Below, one piece after another: positions 1 through 9,059 of a stretch of DNA of 64,000 bases; position 1 is the first letter of the stretch; each line of letters opens with the position of its first letter. Both the position numbers and the translations under genes were made by a program. The notes below the pieces were generated by a model. It saw only the letters and a list, made by a program, of their open reading frames with translations, did not search any database and had not been told where the DNA came from. This stretch comes from Prevotella sp. E9-3 (lineage in GTDB: Bacteria > Bacteroidota > Bacteroidia > Bacteroidales > Bacteroidaceae), in the NCBI RefSeq assembly GCF_022024015.1, contig NZ_CP091786.1, positions 1,736,001-1,800,000 on the forward strand, in the 5' to 3' direction.

Positions 1-130
1 CGAGCGCAAGATGCTTGAAACATGGGAAGAAATGCCTCCATATTTCGTGACTTCATCTGAAAAACGTGAAGGCCGCGATGAAGTGCTGTCATACATCGAA
101 CAGATTAATACCGGCCTTAAAGAAGGCTGA
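1..130 (+). CDS. engB: Ribosome biogenesis GTPase EngB/YsxC, C-terminal end only
   Basis: This is the last 42 codons of a gene entering from the left edge, read from base 2 to a TGA at 128-130. The peptide contains PPYFVTSS followed by a Lys/Arg-Glu-Gly-Arg-Asp-Glu segment and a closing helix. This matches the end of EngB-type small GTPases, where the (V/F)xTSS motif is the G5 loop contacting the guanine base. EngB acts in large-subunit ribosome assembly in the cytoplasm. The Walker A and other G motifs lie outside the window, so the assignment rests on the G5 loop and tail alone. The next gene starts 27 bases downstream on the same strand. Confidence 0.7.
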   Translation, partial: ERKMLETWEEMPPYFVTSSEKREGRDEVLSYIEQINTGLKEG

Positions 131-156
131 TCACTATTTTTTCTCTTACTTGATTA

Positions 157-1959
157 GTGGCTAAGGAAATACCATACTTAGACGTTCAGAACCTTACAAA
201 ATCGTTTGGCTCGCTTGTATTATTTCGTGATATCAGTTTTTCTATAGCTGAAGGGCAGAAGGTTGGCCTTATTGCTAAGAATGGTACAGGCAAATCAACG
301 CTTCTGTCATTGCTCACAGGTAAGGATGGTTATGATGAGGGGTCAATAATCTTTAAGCGTGATTTAAGAGTGGGAATGCTGGAACAGACGCCAAAGTTTG
401 ATCCAGAGGAAAGCGTACTCGATGCCTGCTTCAATCATGAAGGAAACCCAGAGAAGGTTCTGAAGGCTAAACAGATTCTTACTCAGTTAAAGATTCGTGA
501 CTTGAATCAGCCAATTGGACAACTCTCTGGCGGTCAGCAAAAGCGTGTAGCACTGGCCAATGTGCTCATTCTTGAACCAGATCTGTTTATCTTGGATGAG
601 CCTACTAACCATCTTGACTTGGAGATGATTGAATGGCTGGAAGGATTTCTGAATCGTGGTCATAAGACCTTATTGATGGTTACACATGACCGCTACTTCT
701 TGGATCGAGTATGTTCAGTGATTCTCGAACTTGACGATCAGACCATTTATACCTATCGTGGCAATTACTCTTACTATTTAGAGAAGCGCCAGGAGCGTAT
801 TGATAATCGTAGGGCCGAGATTGCCAGAGCCAACAATCTGTATCGCACTGAGCTGGAATGGATGAGACGCATGCCTCAGGCTCGAGGGCATAAGGCCAAA
901 TATCGCGAAGATGCCTTTTATGAGCTTGAGCGAGTGGCCAAAGCCAGAATAGAGGAACGGCAAGTACGCCTGAAGGCCAATAATGTATATATTGGCAGTA
1001 AAATCTTTGAATGTCAGTATATTACCAAGAGCTTTGAGACTCAAGGCGCTGGTTCAATCGTTATCACCAAAGATTTCTACTATAACTTTTCTCGCTTTGA
1101 GAAAATGGGAATCGTTGGTAATAATGGTGCTGGCAAATCAACGTTTATCAAGATGATTCTCGGTGAGATACAGCCTGACGAAGGACGGATAGTTGTTGGC
1201 GATACCGTCCGTTTCGGCTATTTCTCACAAGAAGGGTTGAAGTTTGACGAAAACCAGAAGGTGATCGATGTGGTTCGCGATATTGCCGAATATGTTGATT
1301 TGGGCTCTGGGCGTCATCTGTCAGCCAGTCAGTTTCTGCAGCATTTCCTTTTCACGCCTGAACAGCAGCATAATTATGTTTATAAACTATCGGGCGGCGA
1401 ACGGCGAAAACTGTACCTCTGTACGGTATTGATGCGAAATCCGAACTTCCTTGTACTTGACGAGCCTACCAACGACCTTGATATTGTTACGCTTCAAATT
1501 CTGGAAGAGTATCTGCAGGATTTCCCTGGTTGTGTGATAGTGGTCAGTCACGATCGCTATTTCATGGATAAGGTGGTTGACCATTTGCTGGTGTTCAAAG
1601 GTCAGGGTGAGGTGAAAGACTTCCCCGGAAACTATACTCAATACCGTGAATGGCAGGCTTTGCAACCCGAAGAAAAAGCAGTCAGGGAATCTAAGAATGA
1701 TAAACCGGCCAAGCCTATAAAGGAAGAGAAAGCGGATGAGCGTCCACGTAGAATGACTTTCAAGGAAAAACGCGAATTCGAACAGCTGGAGAAAGAAATA
1801 GCATCTCTAGAAGAGGAAAAGAAAACCATTGAGGATGCATTATGCAGCGGTACACTCTCCATCGATGAATTGACGGAAAAATCCAAACGCCTTCCTGTTC
1901 TTAACGATGAACTGGAGGAAAAGTCAATGCGTTGGTTAGAACTGTCTGAACTATCCTGA
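157..1959 (+). CDS. ABC-F family ATPase (Uup/EttA-like), ribosome-associated
   Basis: This soluble protein of 600 residues has two ABC ATPase domains and no membrane segments. Domain 1 has Walker A KNGTGKST near residues 41-48, signature LSGGQQKR at 123-130 and Walker B LFILDEPTNHLD. Domain 2 has NNGAGKST near 321, signature LSGGERRK near 410 and LVLDEPTNDLD. The linker between the domains is rich in Arg and Glu, and a charged coiled coil occupies roughly the last 60 residues, as in Uup. ABC-F proteins bind the ribosomal E site and act on translation or ribosome assembly. The start is GTG, because no in-frame ATG lies between the upstream engB stop and the first conserved strand. Which ABC-F subtype this is cannot be settled by eye. 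Confidence 0.9.
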   Translation: MAKEIPYLDVQNLTKSFGSLVLFRDISFSIAEGQKVGLIAKNGTGKSTLLSLLTGKDGYDEGSIIFKRDLRVGMLEQTPKFDPEESVLDACFNHEGNPEKVLKAKQILTQLKIRDLNQPIGQLSGGQQKRVALANVLILEPDLFILDEPTNHLDLEMIEWLEGFLNRGHKTLLMVTHDRYFLDRVCSVILELDDQTIYTYRGNYSYYLEKRQERIDNRRAEIARANNLYRTELEWMRRMPQARGHKAKYREDAFYELERVAKARIEERQVRLKANNVYIGSKIFECQYITKSFETQGAGSIVITKDFYYNFSRFEKMGIVGNNGAGKSTFIKMILGEIQPDEGRIVVGDTVRFGYFSQEGLKFDENQKVIDVVRDIAEYVDLGSGRHLSASQFLQHFLFTPEQQHNYVYKLSGGERRKLYLCTVLMRNPNFLVLDEPTNDLDIVTLQILEEYLQDFPGCVIVVSHDRYFMDKVVDHLLVFKGQGEVKDFPGNYTQYREWQALQPEEKAVRESKNDKPAKPIKEEKADERPRRMTFKEKREFEQLEKEIASLEEEKKTIEDALCSGTLSIDELTEKSKRLPVLNDELEEKSMRWLELSELS

Positions 1960-1991
1960 CTATATTCGCAATATTATAAAAAGAACAATAA

Positions 1992-2606
1992 ATGCAACAA
2001 CAATACCCATCACGCTTGCTGGAACGCTCCGTTCAGGAGTTTGCCAAGCTTCCAGGTGTAGGTCGTAAAACGGCTTTGCGGTTGGTGCTGCATTTGTTGC
2101 GTCAGCAAGATTCCGTTGTCGAGCAGTTGGCCGATGCACTCACTACGATGAAGCACGAGGTTAAGTTCTGTCGTGTATGCCATAATATTAGCGATGAAGA
2201 GGTTTGCCCCATCTGTAGTGATGCGCGTCGTGATGGCTCGATAATCTGTGTGGTCGAGAACATTCAAGACGTTATGGCTATTGAGAATACTCTCCAGTTT
2301 AGTGGCCTTTACCATGTGTTAGGAGGTGTTATATCGCCAATGGATGGAATAGGGCCAAGTGATCTTGAATTAGATTCCCTTGTACAGCGTGTTGCTGAAG
2401 GCAATATTAAAGAGGTTGTATTAGCCCTAAGTCCCACGATGGAGGGCGATACTACCAACTTCTATATATTCCGCAAGCTGGCATCCTTTGACGTTAAGAT
2501 TAGTATTATAGCCCGAGGTGTAGCTGTGGGCAATGAACTTGAATATACGGATGAGGTGACGCTGGGGCGTTCCATCCTTAACAGAACCCCATTTGAGGGG
2601 AAATAA
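1992..2606 (+). CDS. recR: Recombination mediator RecR
   Basis: The 204-residue length is normal for RecR. An N-terminal helix-hairpin-helix ([12 protein letters not shown], about residues 19-30) is followed by a four-cysteine zinc motif ([16 protein letters not shown], about 57-72) and a Toprim domain containing VVEN and a conserved acidic patch. RecR works with RecO, and sometimes RecF, to load RecA on single-stranded DNA during gap repair. The gene starts 32 bases after the ABC-F gene and 21 bases before a membrane-protein gene, so co-transcription is likely. Nothing is truncated and all four zinc cysteines are present. Confidence 0.95.
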   Translation: MQQQYPSRLLERSVQEFAKLPGVGRKTALRLVLHLLRQQDSVVEQLADALTTMKHEVKFCRVCHNISDEEVCPICSDARRDGSIICVVENIQDVMAIENTLQFSGLYHVLGGVISPMDGIGPSDLELDSLVQRVAEGNIKEVVLALSPTMEGDTTNFYIFRKLASFDVKISIIARGVAVGNELEYTDEVTLGRSILNRTPFEGK

Positions 2607-2627
2607 AAAAAACAAGAAATAATAACT

Positions 2628-3062
2628 ATGAACCAGATAATCAAACAATTAAAATTACTGTTTTACCTGATAGTGGGAGTCAGCCTGCTACTCATGGCTG
2701 TTGTTGAATTCCTCCTTCTTGATATATCAGGTGGATTGTTCGCTGATGACAAACAATTTGAGTTCGTTTATCAGTCTTTCATGATCTTACTGACCCTTGG
2801 AGGTATTTATGTAGTTCTTAGGCTTTTCAAATTTGAAGGAATAAAGAAAAGAATACAAGAGCACCAACTGACAGCCTATAGTCGCTGGAGTCTTATCCGT
2901 ATGTTGGTTCTTGAGGGTATTGCCATACTTAATATTGGAGGCTATTTTCTCTTTGTGAATTCATCCTTTGTGTATCTATGGCTCATCATTATGCTTTCTT
3001 TTTCCTTCCTATATCCAACAAGGGAGCGTCTTATAAACGAAACGGGTATTGACGAAAAATGA
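2628..3062 (+). CDS. Small four-helix membrane protein, function unknown
   Basis: This 144-residue protein has about four hydrophobic segments (roughly residues 10-32, 48-66, 84-106 and 110-130). A basic loop (KRIQEHQLTAYSRWS) lies between segments 2 and 3. No catalytic motif or known family is recognisable. Its last codons overlap the start of the following glycosyltransferase by four bases, so the two are probably translationally coupled, which suggests a role near cell-envelope glycan synthesis. That role is inferred from position only. The ATG at 2628 follows an A-rich stretch, as is usual for Bacteroidetes starts. Confidence 0.75.
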   Translation: MNQIIKQLKLLFYLIVGVSLLLMAVVEFLLLDISGGLFADDKQFEFVYQSFMILLTLGGIYVVLRLFKFEGIKKRIQEHQLTAYSRWSLIRMLVLEGIAILNIGGYFLFVNSSFVYLWLIIMLSFSFLYPTRERLINETGIDEK

Positions 3063-4183
3063 AACTGAGTGTTATTATAGTCAATTATAACGTGCGCTAT
3101 TATGTAGAACAATGCATCAATAGCGTTTTCAGGGCTACGAAAGGTATAGATACAGAAGTATTTGTATTCGACAACCATTCGAGGGATAATAGTATTGAGT
3201 TTCTTCGTAGGCGATTCGGAAAACGTATTCATCTGATAGAGAGCAACCATAATCTGGGGTTTGCTCGTGCCAACAATAAAGCCATCCAGCAGTCAACAGG
3301 CGAATATATCCTTTTATTGAATCCCGATACAATTGTGGGTGAGGATAGCATCAGTCAGGTTATCGACTTTATGGAATCTCATCCAAATGCAGGAGGAGTG
3401 GGAGTGATGATGCACAATCCTAATGGTACTATTGCCAAAGAATCTCGGCGCGGTATTCCTACACCCTTTGTTTCGCTGTTGAAAATGCTTGGTTTTTCCA
3501 AACGTTATTATATGAGTCATTTGTCATGGGATGTTCCTGGCAAGATAGAGGTAATAAGTGGTGCTTTCTGCATGACACGACGTTCAGTGCTTAACACGAT
3601 TGGCCTTCTTGACAAAGACTTCTTTATGTATGGCGAAGATATAGATCTTTCTTACCGTATCATTGAAGGCGGATATGAAAATTGGTATGTGCCGGCTCAT
3701 ATTCTTCATTATAAAGGCGAGTCAACCCAAAAGTCGTCTTATCGGTATGTCCATGTATTCTATCAGGCCATGCTGATCTTCTTCCGTAAACATTTCGGGC
3801 ATTTGTCGTTTATCATTTCTCTGCCCATCAAGACTGCTATTTATCTGCGTGCCTTTATGGCCCTCATCAATATGCAGTACACCCGAATGCAGCATTCATT
3901 GGGATTAGGGGTAAGGCACGATGCCAATATGCAATATAGTTTTGTAGGTTCTGCTCCTATGTTGGAAGAGTGTCGCCAACTGTCATTGCGAAAAGGACTG
4001 GATGCCTCTTTTTCTGATAGTTTAAGTCAGGTGGAACCCTGCAATATTTTGGTGTTTGATACCGATATGTTCAGTTATGAGAGTATTCTCGCTTATAGCC
4101 GTGACCATGCTGGACATTTCCAAATAGGTACTTTTAATCGTAAGAATCGAATTCTGATCACTCCAAACGAGATTATTAAATAA
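3059..4183 (+). CDS. Family 2 glycosyltransferase (rhamnosyltransferase-like)
   Basis: The first 240 of 374 residues form a GT-A fold: VIIVNYN at the N-terminus, a nucleotide-binding VFDNHSRDNS segment, NLGFARANN and the metal-binding LLNPDT. A later ISGAFCMTRRSV and FMYGEDIDL(S)YR acidic segment is typical of WbbL-like rhamnosyltransferases that modify surface polysaccharides. After a short hydrophobic stretch there is an unusual C-terminal extension of about 90 residues without a recognised domain. The gene overlaps the membrane-protein gene before it by four bases, and its stop overlaps the next start (TAATG). The three genes therefore form a tight operon. The sugar donor and acceptor cannot be read from sequence. 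Confidence 0.88.
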   Translation: MKLSVIIVNYNVRYYVEQCINSVFRATKGIDTEVFVFDNHSRDNSIEFLRRRFGKRIHLIESNHNLGFARANNKAIQQSTGEYILLLNPDTIVGEDSISQVIDFMESHPNAGGVGVMMHNPNGTIAKESRRGIPTPFVSLLKMLGFSKRYYMSHLSWDVPGKIEVISGAFCMTRRSVLNTIGLLDKDFFMYGEDIDLSYRIIEGGYENWYVPAHILHYKGESTQKSSYRYVHVFYQAMLIFFRKHFGHLSFIISLPIKTAIYLRAFMALINMQYTRMQHSLGLGVRHDANMQYSFVGSAPMLEECRQLSLRKGLDASFSDSLSQVEPCNILVFDTDMFSYESILAYSRDHAGHFQIGTFNRKNRILITPNEIIK

Positions 4184-4686
4184 TGAGCCGAGTTACACTT
4201 AGGGCAATGGAGCCTGAAGATTTGGACTTGTTGTATCGTATAGAAAACGATAACAGTCTTTGGAATGTGGGGATTACGAATGTTCCCTATTCCCGTTATA
4301 TTCTTCGTGATTTTATTGCTTCTTCTACAGGTGATATCTATAAGGATGGGCAAGTTCGACTCATCATAGAGAATAGTGAGCGTGAGGTAGTTGGTATTGC
4401 TGATCTTGTGAATTTTGACGCCCGTAACTGTCGGGCTGAGGTGGGAATCGTCATTGAATGTCAGCACCGGCGTAAAGGTTATGCTGCCGAAGCTCTCTCT
4501 CTGATGGCTGATTATTCCCGCAAAGTGCTTCATCTTCACCAGCTTTATGCGATTGTCTCCAAGGATAACTTTGCCTCAATAGCTCTTTTCAGTAAGGCCG
4601 GATATCAGGTGACTGCCGAAATGAAGGATTGGCTCTATACCGGTAAGGAGTATATTTCTGCACAATTACTCCAAATGACTCTATAG
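4183..4686 (+). CDS. GNAT-family N-acetyltransferase
   Basis: This 167-residue GNAT protein resembles RimJ/RimL and SpeG. It begins with a typical VTLRAMEPEDLDLLYRIEND strand-helix. The acetyl-CoA pyrophosphate loop is QHRRKGYAAEAL near residues 95-106, followed by the C-terminal NFASIALFSKAGYQ motif. It should transfer an acetyl group to an amine; the substrate is not predictable. Its ATG overlaps the stop codon of the glycosyltransferase, so it is the last gene of that operon. The gene ends 38 bases from the convergent TonB-receptor gene. I see no clear hairpin terminator in that gap. Confidence 0.88.
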   Translation: MSRVTLRAMEPEDLDLLYRIENDNSLWNVGITNVPYSRYILRDFIASSTGDIYKDGQVRLIIENSEREVVGIADLVNFDARNCRAEVGIVIECQHRRKGYAAEALSLMADYSRKVLHLHQLYAIVSKDNFASIALFSKAGYQVTAEMKDWLYTGKEYISAQLLQMTL

Positions 4687-4724
4687 TGATGGAGCTCTCT
4701 TGGGGGTAACAGTTTGTATTTTCT

Positions 4725-7133
4725 TCAGAATTCAACGATTACTTTACCGTTTATTTGTCGTCCGGTTAAGTAATTAGGTACCGCCCATTGGCGATTCATA
4801 ACGTCTGTTACCCAATAGTAGGAGTTCACGTTTGAGATACCAAACAGATTCAGACAATCAAGCCCCACCCACACATTTTTCAACGTATAGGTAGTAGGAT
4901 GATTGTTTTTATATGCCAAATAGCTCATTCCAATATCTGCGCGCTTATAGGCTGGAGCCCGGAAATTCTGACCTTCCAGACCTCTATGCGGAGCTCCAAA
5001 AGGAAGTCCGTCTGCATAAGCTAAGCGAAGTGTCATCTTCCAATTGTCTGTTCCTGGAAAGAAATCCGTGAAATGGAAATTAATTGCATAGCGCTGGTCT
5101 GTAGGCATTGATACCCAGGTGTTATTGAATTTCTGTTGGGTGCGCATCAATGAGAAAGTGATCCAAGAGTCGGTACCAGGGACAAACTCACCAAACAGTT
5201 TTAAATCAAGTCCTGTAGCATAACCTGAAGTAAGGTTTTCACCATAATAGGTCACTTTAACGTTCTGGACATTGTATGGAATGAGATTTGAGAGTGCTTT
5301 ATAATATGCTTCAGCAGTAAATTTGAATGGACGGTCCATCATCTGGAAACGGTAGTCAAAAGCTGCTATGAATTGTAATGAACGTGGGCTTTTAATCTTT
5401 GAATTAAGTGTTGCCTCGGTCATGTTGTTTGTCAATAGAGTGGTGGTGTCACGCAGTTCTTTGTAGAATGGCGCTTGATAGTAAAGACCTGTGGCCAGTC
5501 GGAAAGTAACGTCATTGTTCCATGCGGGAACAATGGCTAAGGATGCGCGTGGAGACAGAGTCGTTTCACCGTTAAACGACCAGTGACTGAAACGAACGCC
5601 GTATGTTAAAGTATAGAATGTCTGCCTTTCGTCGTCATTGTCACTTTCTCCTGTATGCCATCGCCATGTGTCTTGAATGTATCCCTCATATCGTCGGCTC
5701 TTCATGTCATTTTTAGAGACCAGCGTGTATATGAGATCCAAACGGTTATCACTGTGAGGTACTGAATATCCACTTGAGTCACGCATCTCCCATTCACGAT
5801 TCTGCTCTTTGATATGTTCCCATTTCATGGTGAGCCCGCTTTCAATTTCGTGTTGGCGTAGCTTCTTTTCAAACAATAGCTTAATGCTTTGGACGTTGGC
5901 GGTCAGATAGTTACGGGCATGCTCCATATATGTGCCAACACCTAAATTCTCTGATGATTGCGCATCATCCAGCCAATATTGGCCCTGAATATCGTAGCAC
6001 TCCTGTTCCTTTGTATGGAAGGCTGACCACAGAAAACGAATATGAGTAGAGTCTCCTATATGGCGCGAAATGCTTGCGGTACCAAAGAGTGTGCGGAATA
6101 TATCTTTTTCCTGTCCGTCAAAATAAACTTTAAACGATTTGGCAGCTTCCATCGTTCCAAAACTTGTTTCGCGATCTGTAGGCGAGAAATTGTAATGGTT
6201 TTCTGATATGTTGCCAATGAAATTGAATGTCCAACGTTTGTTGGGTTCGTAGATGATGTTGGTTTGATAGTCAAGAAAATTGGGTTTATATTCGCCCTTC
6301 GTATCAAGTGAGCCTAAAAGGTAGCGATTCGTTTTATATCGGAGTCCATGGCTCATACTGAATTTCTTGGTACTCATACCTACATAGGCAGATGCTCCAA
6401 GAAGTGAAGCCATGGCTGTGGCTTCAAAAGATTTGGGACGTTTATAAGTAATGTCGAGTGCAGACGACATCTTGTCACCATACTTGGCAGAAAAGCCTCC
6501 ACTTGAAAAACCTACTTTTTCTACCATATCAGGATTGATGACAGAAAGTCCTTCCTGTTGTCCGCTACGAATCAGCAGTGGACGGTAAACTTCCACATTA
6601 TTTATATATACAGAATTTTCATCAAACGAACCGCCGCGTACGTTATATTGCGATGATAATTCATTGTGTGTAGATACTCCGGCCTGCTGCTGTACTAACT
6701 CCTCAATAGCATTTCCACTGGCTGAAGGGACAGACTTGATGTCTTTTAAATCCAGTTGTTCAGTTTGAGAAGTCTGACGGCGCCTTTTATTTACTACGAC
6801 TTCGCCAAGTTCGTCAAGAGGATCCAACGATAATTGTAATGTTTGTGTGGTACGTGGACGTCTCAATACGCGAGTACGTGTTTTGTATCCAACCATAGAG
6901 AAACGTATTACAACTGAATCTTCTGACTGTAGCTGAAGAGAGTATTCGCCTTTCAGGTTTGTCATTGTTACTTTCCCCTGTTCAGCACAGCTCACTGTTG
7001 CAAGTTCAAGGGCGTTGCCATCCTCGTCTTTAACCGTACCTTTAACAGTAAACAATTGTGCAATAGCCATGTTGCCTGTCAGAATCCAGACAAGCATAAG
7101 GAGAATGTAGCGATATAAAAACCTTTGTTTCAT
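4725..7133 (-). CDS. TonB-dependent outer-membrane receptor with N-terminal CarboxypepD-reg domain
   Basis: The 802-residue protein begins with a signal peptide (MKQRFLYRYILLMLVW..., cleaved after about residue 25). A carboxypeptidase regulatory-like beta-sandwich (about 28-105, starting FTVKGTVKDEDGNALE) is followed by a TonB plug domain (about 120-230) and a beta-barrel ending in aromatic VIVEF. It should take up a ligand across the outer membrane using TonB energy. It is shorter than SusC proteins (about 1000 residues) and no SusD partner is adjacent, so it is more like a generic Bacteroidetes receptor for metals, peptides or cofactors. The ligand is unknown. The gene is divergent from leuB, with a 157-base shared upstream region. 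Confidence 0.9.
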   Translation of the reverse strand: MKQRFLYRYILLMLVWILTGNMAIAQLFTVKGTVKDEDGNALELATVSCAEQGKVTMTNLKGEYSLQLQSEDSVVIRFSMVGYKTRTRVLRRPRTTQTLQLSLDPLDELGEVVVNKRRRQTSQTEQLDLKDIKSVPSASGNAIEELVQQQAGVSTHNELSSQYNVRGGSFDENSVYINNVEVYRPLLIRSGQQEGLSVINPDMVEKVGFSSGGFSAKYGDKMSSALDITYKRPKSFEATAMASLLGASAYVGMSTKKFSMSHGLRYKTNRYLLGSLDTKGEYKPNFLDYQTNIIYEPNKRWTFNFIGNISENHYNFSPTDRETSFGTMEAAKSFKVYFDGQEKDIFRTLFGTASISRHIGDSTHIRFLWSAFHTKEQECYDIQGQYWLDDAQSSENLGVGTYMEHARNYLTANVQSIKLLFEKKLRQHEIESGLTMKWEHIKEQNREWEMRDSSGYSVPHSDNRLDLIYTLVSKNDMKSRRYEGYIQDTWRWHTGESDNDDERQTFYTLTYGVRFSHWSFNGETTLSPRASLAIVPAWNNDVTFRLATGLYYQAPFYKELRDTTTLLTNNMTEATLNSKIKSPRSLQFIAAFDYRFQMMDRPFKFTAEAYYKALSNLIPYNVQNVKVTYYGENLTSGYATGLDLKLFGEFVPGTDSWITFSLMRTQQKFNNTWVSMPTDQRYAINFHFTDFFPGTDNWKMTLRLAYADGLPFGAPHRGLEGQNFRAPAYKRADIGMSYLAYKNNHPTTYTLKNVWVGLDCLNLFGISNVNSYYWVTDVMNRQWAVPNYLTGRQINGKVIVEF

Positions 7134-7238
7134 CCTTATTTAAACGTTTTTAAAGACCGTTTTATTTTGGAATGGGTCAAAATAATTCTATCGAATAGCT
7201 TTTTTACGAAAACAAAGCTCTATTTATTTACTTTTTTG

Positions 7239-7246
7239 TAACTTTG
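7239..7246 (+). promoter_or_regulatory. Bacteroidetes -7 promoter box for leuB
   Basis: TAACTTTG matches the Bacteroidetes TAnnTTTG -7 consensus and lies 44 bases before the chosen ATG of leuB. No good TTTG -33 element is visible at the expected distance. The nearest in-frame TTG start (7255) would begin almost at the transcription start, which supports the ATG at 7291. Confidence 0.5.
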
Positions 7247-7290
7247 CAGCTGTTTTGGTAACAGATTGTTTGAAAAATATTAAGAAAACT

Positions 7291-8352
7291 ATGAAATTAA
7301 AAATTGCCATACTTCCAGGTGACGGAATTGGACCTGAGATAATGACTCAAGGAGTTGCTGTGCTAAATGCTATAGCTGACCGTTTCGGGCATGAGTTTGA
7401 ATACAACGAAGCTATTTGCGGTGCTCACGCTATTGATGCAGTAGGTGATCCGTATCCTGATGCAACGCATGAGATTTGCATGAATTCGGATGCTGTACTG
7501 TTTGCTGCAGTAGGCGACTTGCGTTTTGACAATAATCCTACGGCAAAAGTGCGTCCTGAACAGGGGTTGCTGGCAATGCGCAAGAAGTTAGGTCTTTTTG
7601 CGAATGTACGCCCTGTGGCAACGTTTGACTGCTTGCTGCATAAGTCTCCCTTGAAAGACGAACTGCTCCGTGGTGCTGATTTCGTAGTTTTGCGTGAACT
7701 CACCGGTGGAATGTATTTTGGCGAGAAATATCAAGATGATTTTAAAGCTTATGATACTGATATCTATACCCGTCCAGAAATAGAACGAATCCTTAAGTTG
7801 GCTTTCGAGATGGCTCAGAAGCGCAAGAAACATCTTACTGTTGTCGATAAAGCAAATGTTCTTGCTTCAAGTCGTTTATGGCGCCAGATTGCAAAGGAAA
7901 TGGAACCCGATTATCCAGATGTGACAACAGACTATATGTTTATTGATAATGCATCAATGCGTGTACTCACTGAACCGACATTCTTTGATGTGATTGTTAC
8001 AGAGAATACTTTTGGAGATATCCTTACTGACGAAACTTCTTGTATTACCGGTTCAATGGGGCTTCAACCTTCATCGTCGTTAGGTGAACATACTCCACTG
8101 TTCGAACCTGTTCATGGTTCATGGCCACAGGCTGCAAACAAGAATCTGGCAAACCCTGTAGCACAGATTCTATCAGCTGCAATGTTGCTTGAACATTTTG
8201 GTCTTAACGCCGAGGGAGCACTGATTCGTAAGGCTGTCGATGCTTCTTTGGAATCAAATGTCCGTACACCTGAAATTCAAGTTGAAGGTGGTGCTCATTA
8301 TGGAACGAAAGAAGTAGGTCAGTGGATTGTTGATTATATCAGAAATGCTTGA
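7291..8352 (+). CDS. leuB: 3-isopropylmalate dehydrogenase
   Basis: The 353-residue product catalyses NAD-dependent oxidative decarboxylation of 3-isopropylmalate in leucine synthesis. Visible marks are the N-terminal [14 protein letters not shown], the nucleotide and substrate loop [21 protein letters not shown], the catalytic segment TVVDKANVL (Lys), and the metal-binding Asp residues in [25 protein letters not shown] and FEPVHGSWP follow. An upstream TTG at 7255 is in frame, but it sits about nine bases after the promoter box, so ATG 7291 ([10 protein letters not shown]) is preferred. leuA, leuC and leuD are not beside it. The gene is flanked by a TonB receptor and nth. Confidence 0.95.
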   Translation: MKLKIAILPGDGIGPEIMTQGVAVLNAIADRFGHEFEYNEAICGAHAIDAVGDPYPDATHEICMNSDAVLFAAVGDLRFDNNPTAKVRPEQGLLAMRKKLGLFANVRPVATFDCLLHKSPLKDELLRGADFVVLRELTGGMYFGEKYQDDFKAYDTDIYTRPEIERILKLAFEMAQKRKKHLTVVDKANVLASSRLWRQIAKEMEPDYPDVTTDYMFIDNASMRVLTEPTFFDVIVTENTFGDILTDETSCITGSMGLQPSSSLGEHTPLFEPVHGSWPQAANKNLANPVAQILSAAMLLEHFGLNAEGALIRKAVDASLESNVRTPEIQVEGGAHYGTKEVGQWIVDYIRNA

Positions 8353-8374
8353 ATTTGAATTATAGCTTCAGGGC

Positions 8375-9013
8375 TTATTCAGATATAAGTTTAGGACAAA
8401 TGGTATCAAATGGGCATTTCTCGCAATGAGGCTTCCTTGCTGTACAAACATAACGTCCGTGTAGTAGCAGCCAATGGTGAGCACGAGCGCGTAAATGCTC
8501 AGGTACATTTTTTACTAATTGTTGCTCAACTTTATAGGGAGTATTATCGCTTTTTGATACGAGTCCTAATCGGTGGCTCACTCTAAAAACATGAGTATCA
8601 ACAGCCATAGTGGCTTGTCCAAATGCAACGGCTTGAATGACATTGGCTGTTTTTCTTCCTACACCAGGTAGGGTTAATAGTGCATCGAAAGAAGATGGAA
8701 CATCACCACCATAGTCAGCTACTAAACGCCGTGAAAGTTCTGCAAGGTGTTGAGCTTTTGCATTTGGATAGGACACACTTTTAATATATTCATATATTTC
8801 ATCTGAATCCACCTTACTCATAGCAAGAGCATCCGGAAAACGCCTAAACAGTTCAGGCGTAACCTGATTGATACGTTTATCTGTACATTGGGCACTTAGC
8901 ACTACGGCTACAAGTAGTTGAAATACATTGCCGAATTCAAGTTCGGTGTTAACTTCAGGCATTTCCTTCTGGAAATGATCTAGTATCTTTTCATAGCGTT
9001 GTTTGCGAGTCAT
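8375..9013 (-). CDS. nth: Endonuclease III, DNA glycosylase/AP lyase
   Basis: This 212-residue protein removes oxidised pyrimidines and cuts abasic sites in base-excision repair. The helix-hairpin-helix [12 protein letters not shown] carries the catalytic lysine, and the conserved aspartate lies in AVDTHVFRVSHRLG. The C-terminal [4Fe-4S] cluster ligands are intact with canonical spacing (Cys190, 197, 200 and 206; C-x6-C-x2-C-x5-C). The length equals the usual bacterial enzyme. The gene follows fbp on the minus strand with a 46-base gap and converges on leuB. Confidence 0.96.
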   Translation of the reverse strand: MTRKQRYEKILDHFQKEMPEVNTELEFGNVFQLLVAVVLSAQCTDKRINQVTPELFRRFPDALAMSKVDSDEIYEYIKSVSYPNAKAQHLAELSRRLVADYGGDVPSSFDALLTLPGVGRKTANVIQAVAFGQATMAVDTHVFRVSHRLGLVSKSDNTPYKVEQQLVKNVPEHLRARAHHWLLLHGRYVCTARKPHCEKCPFDTICPKLISE

Positions 9014-9059
9014 TTCAAGATTTCTTTATGGGATACTTTGTAAAGGAATTGTAAGCTTG

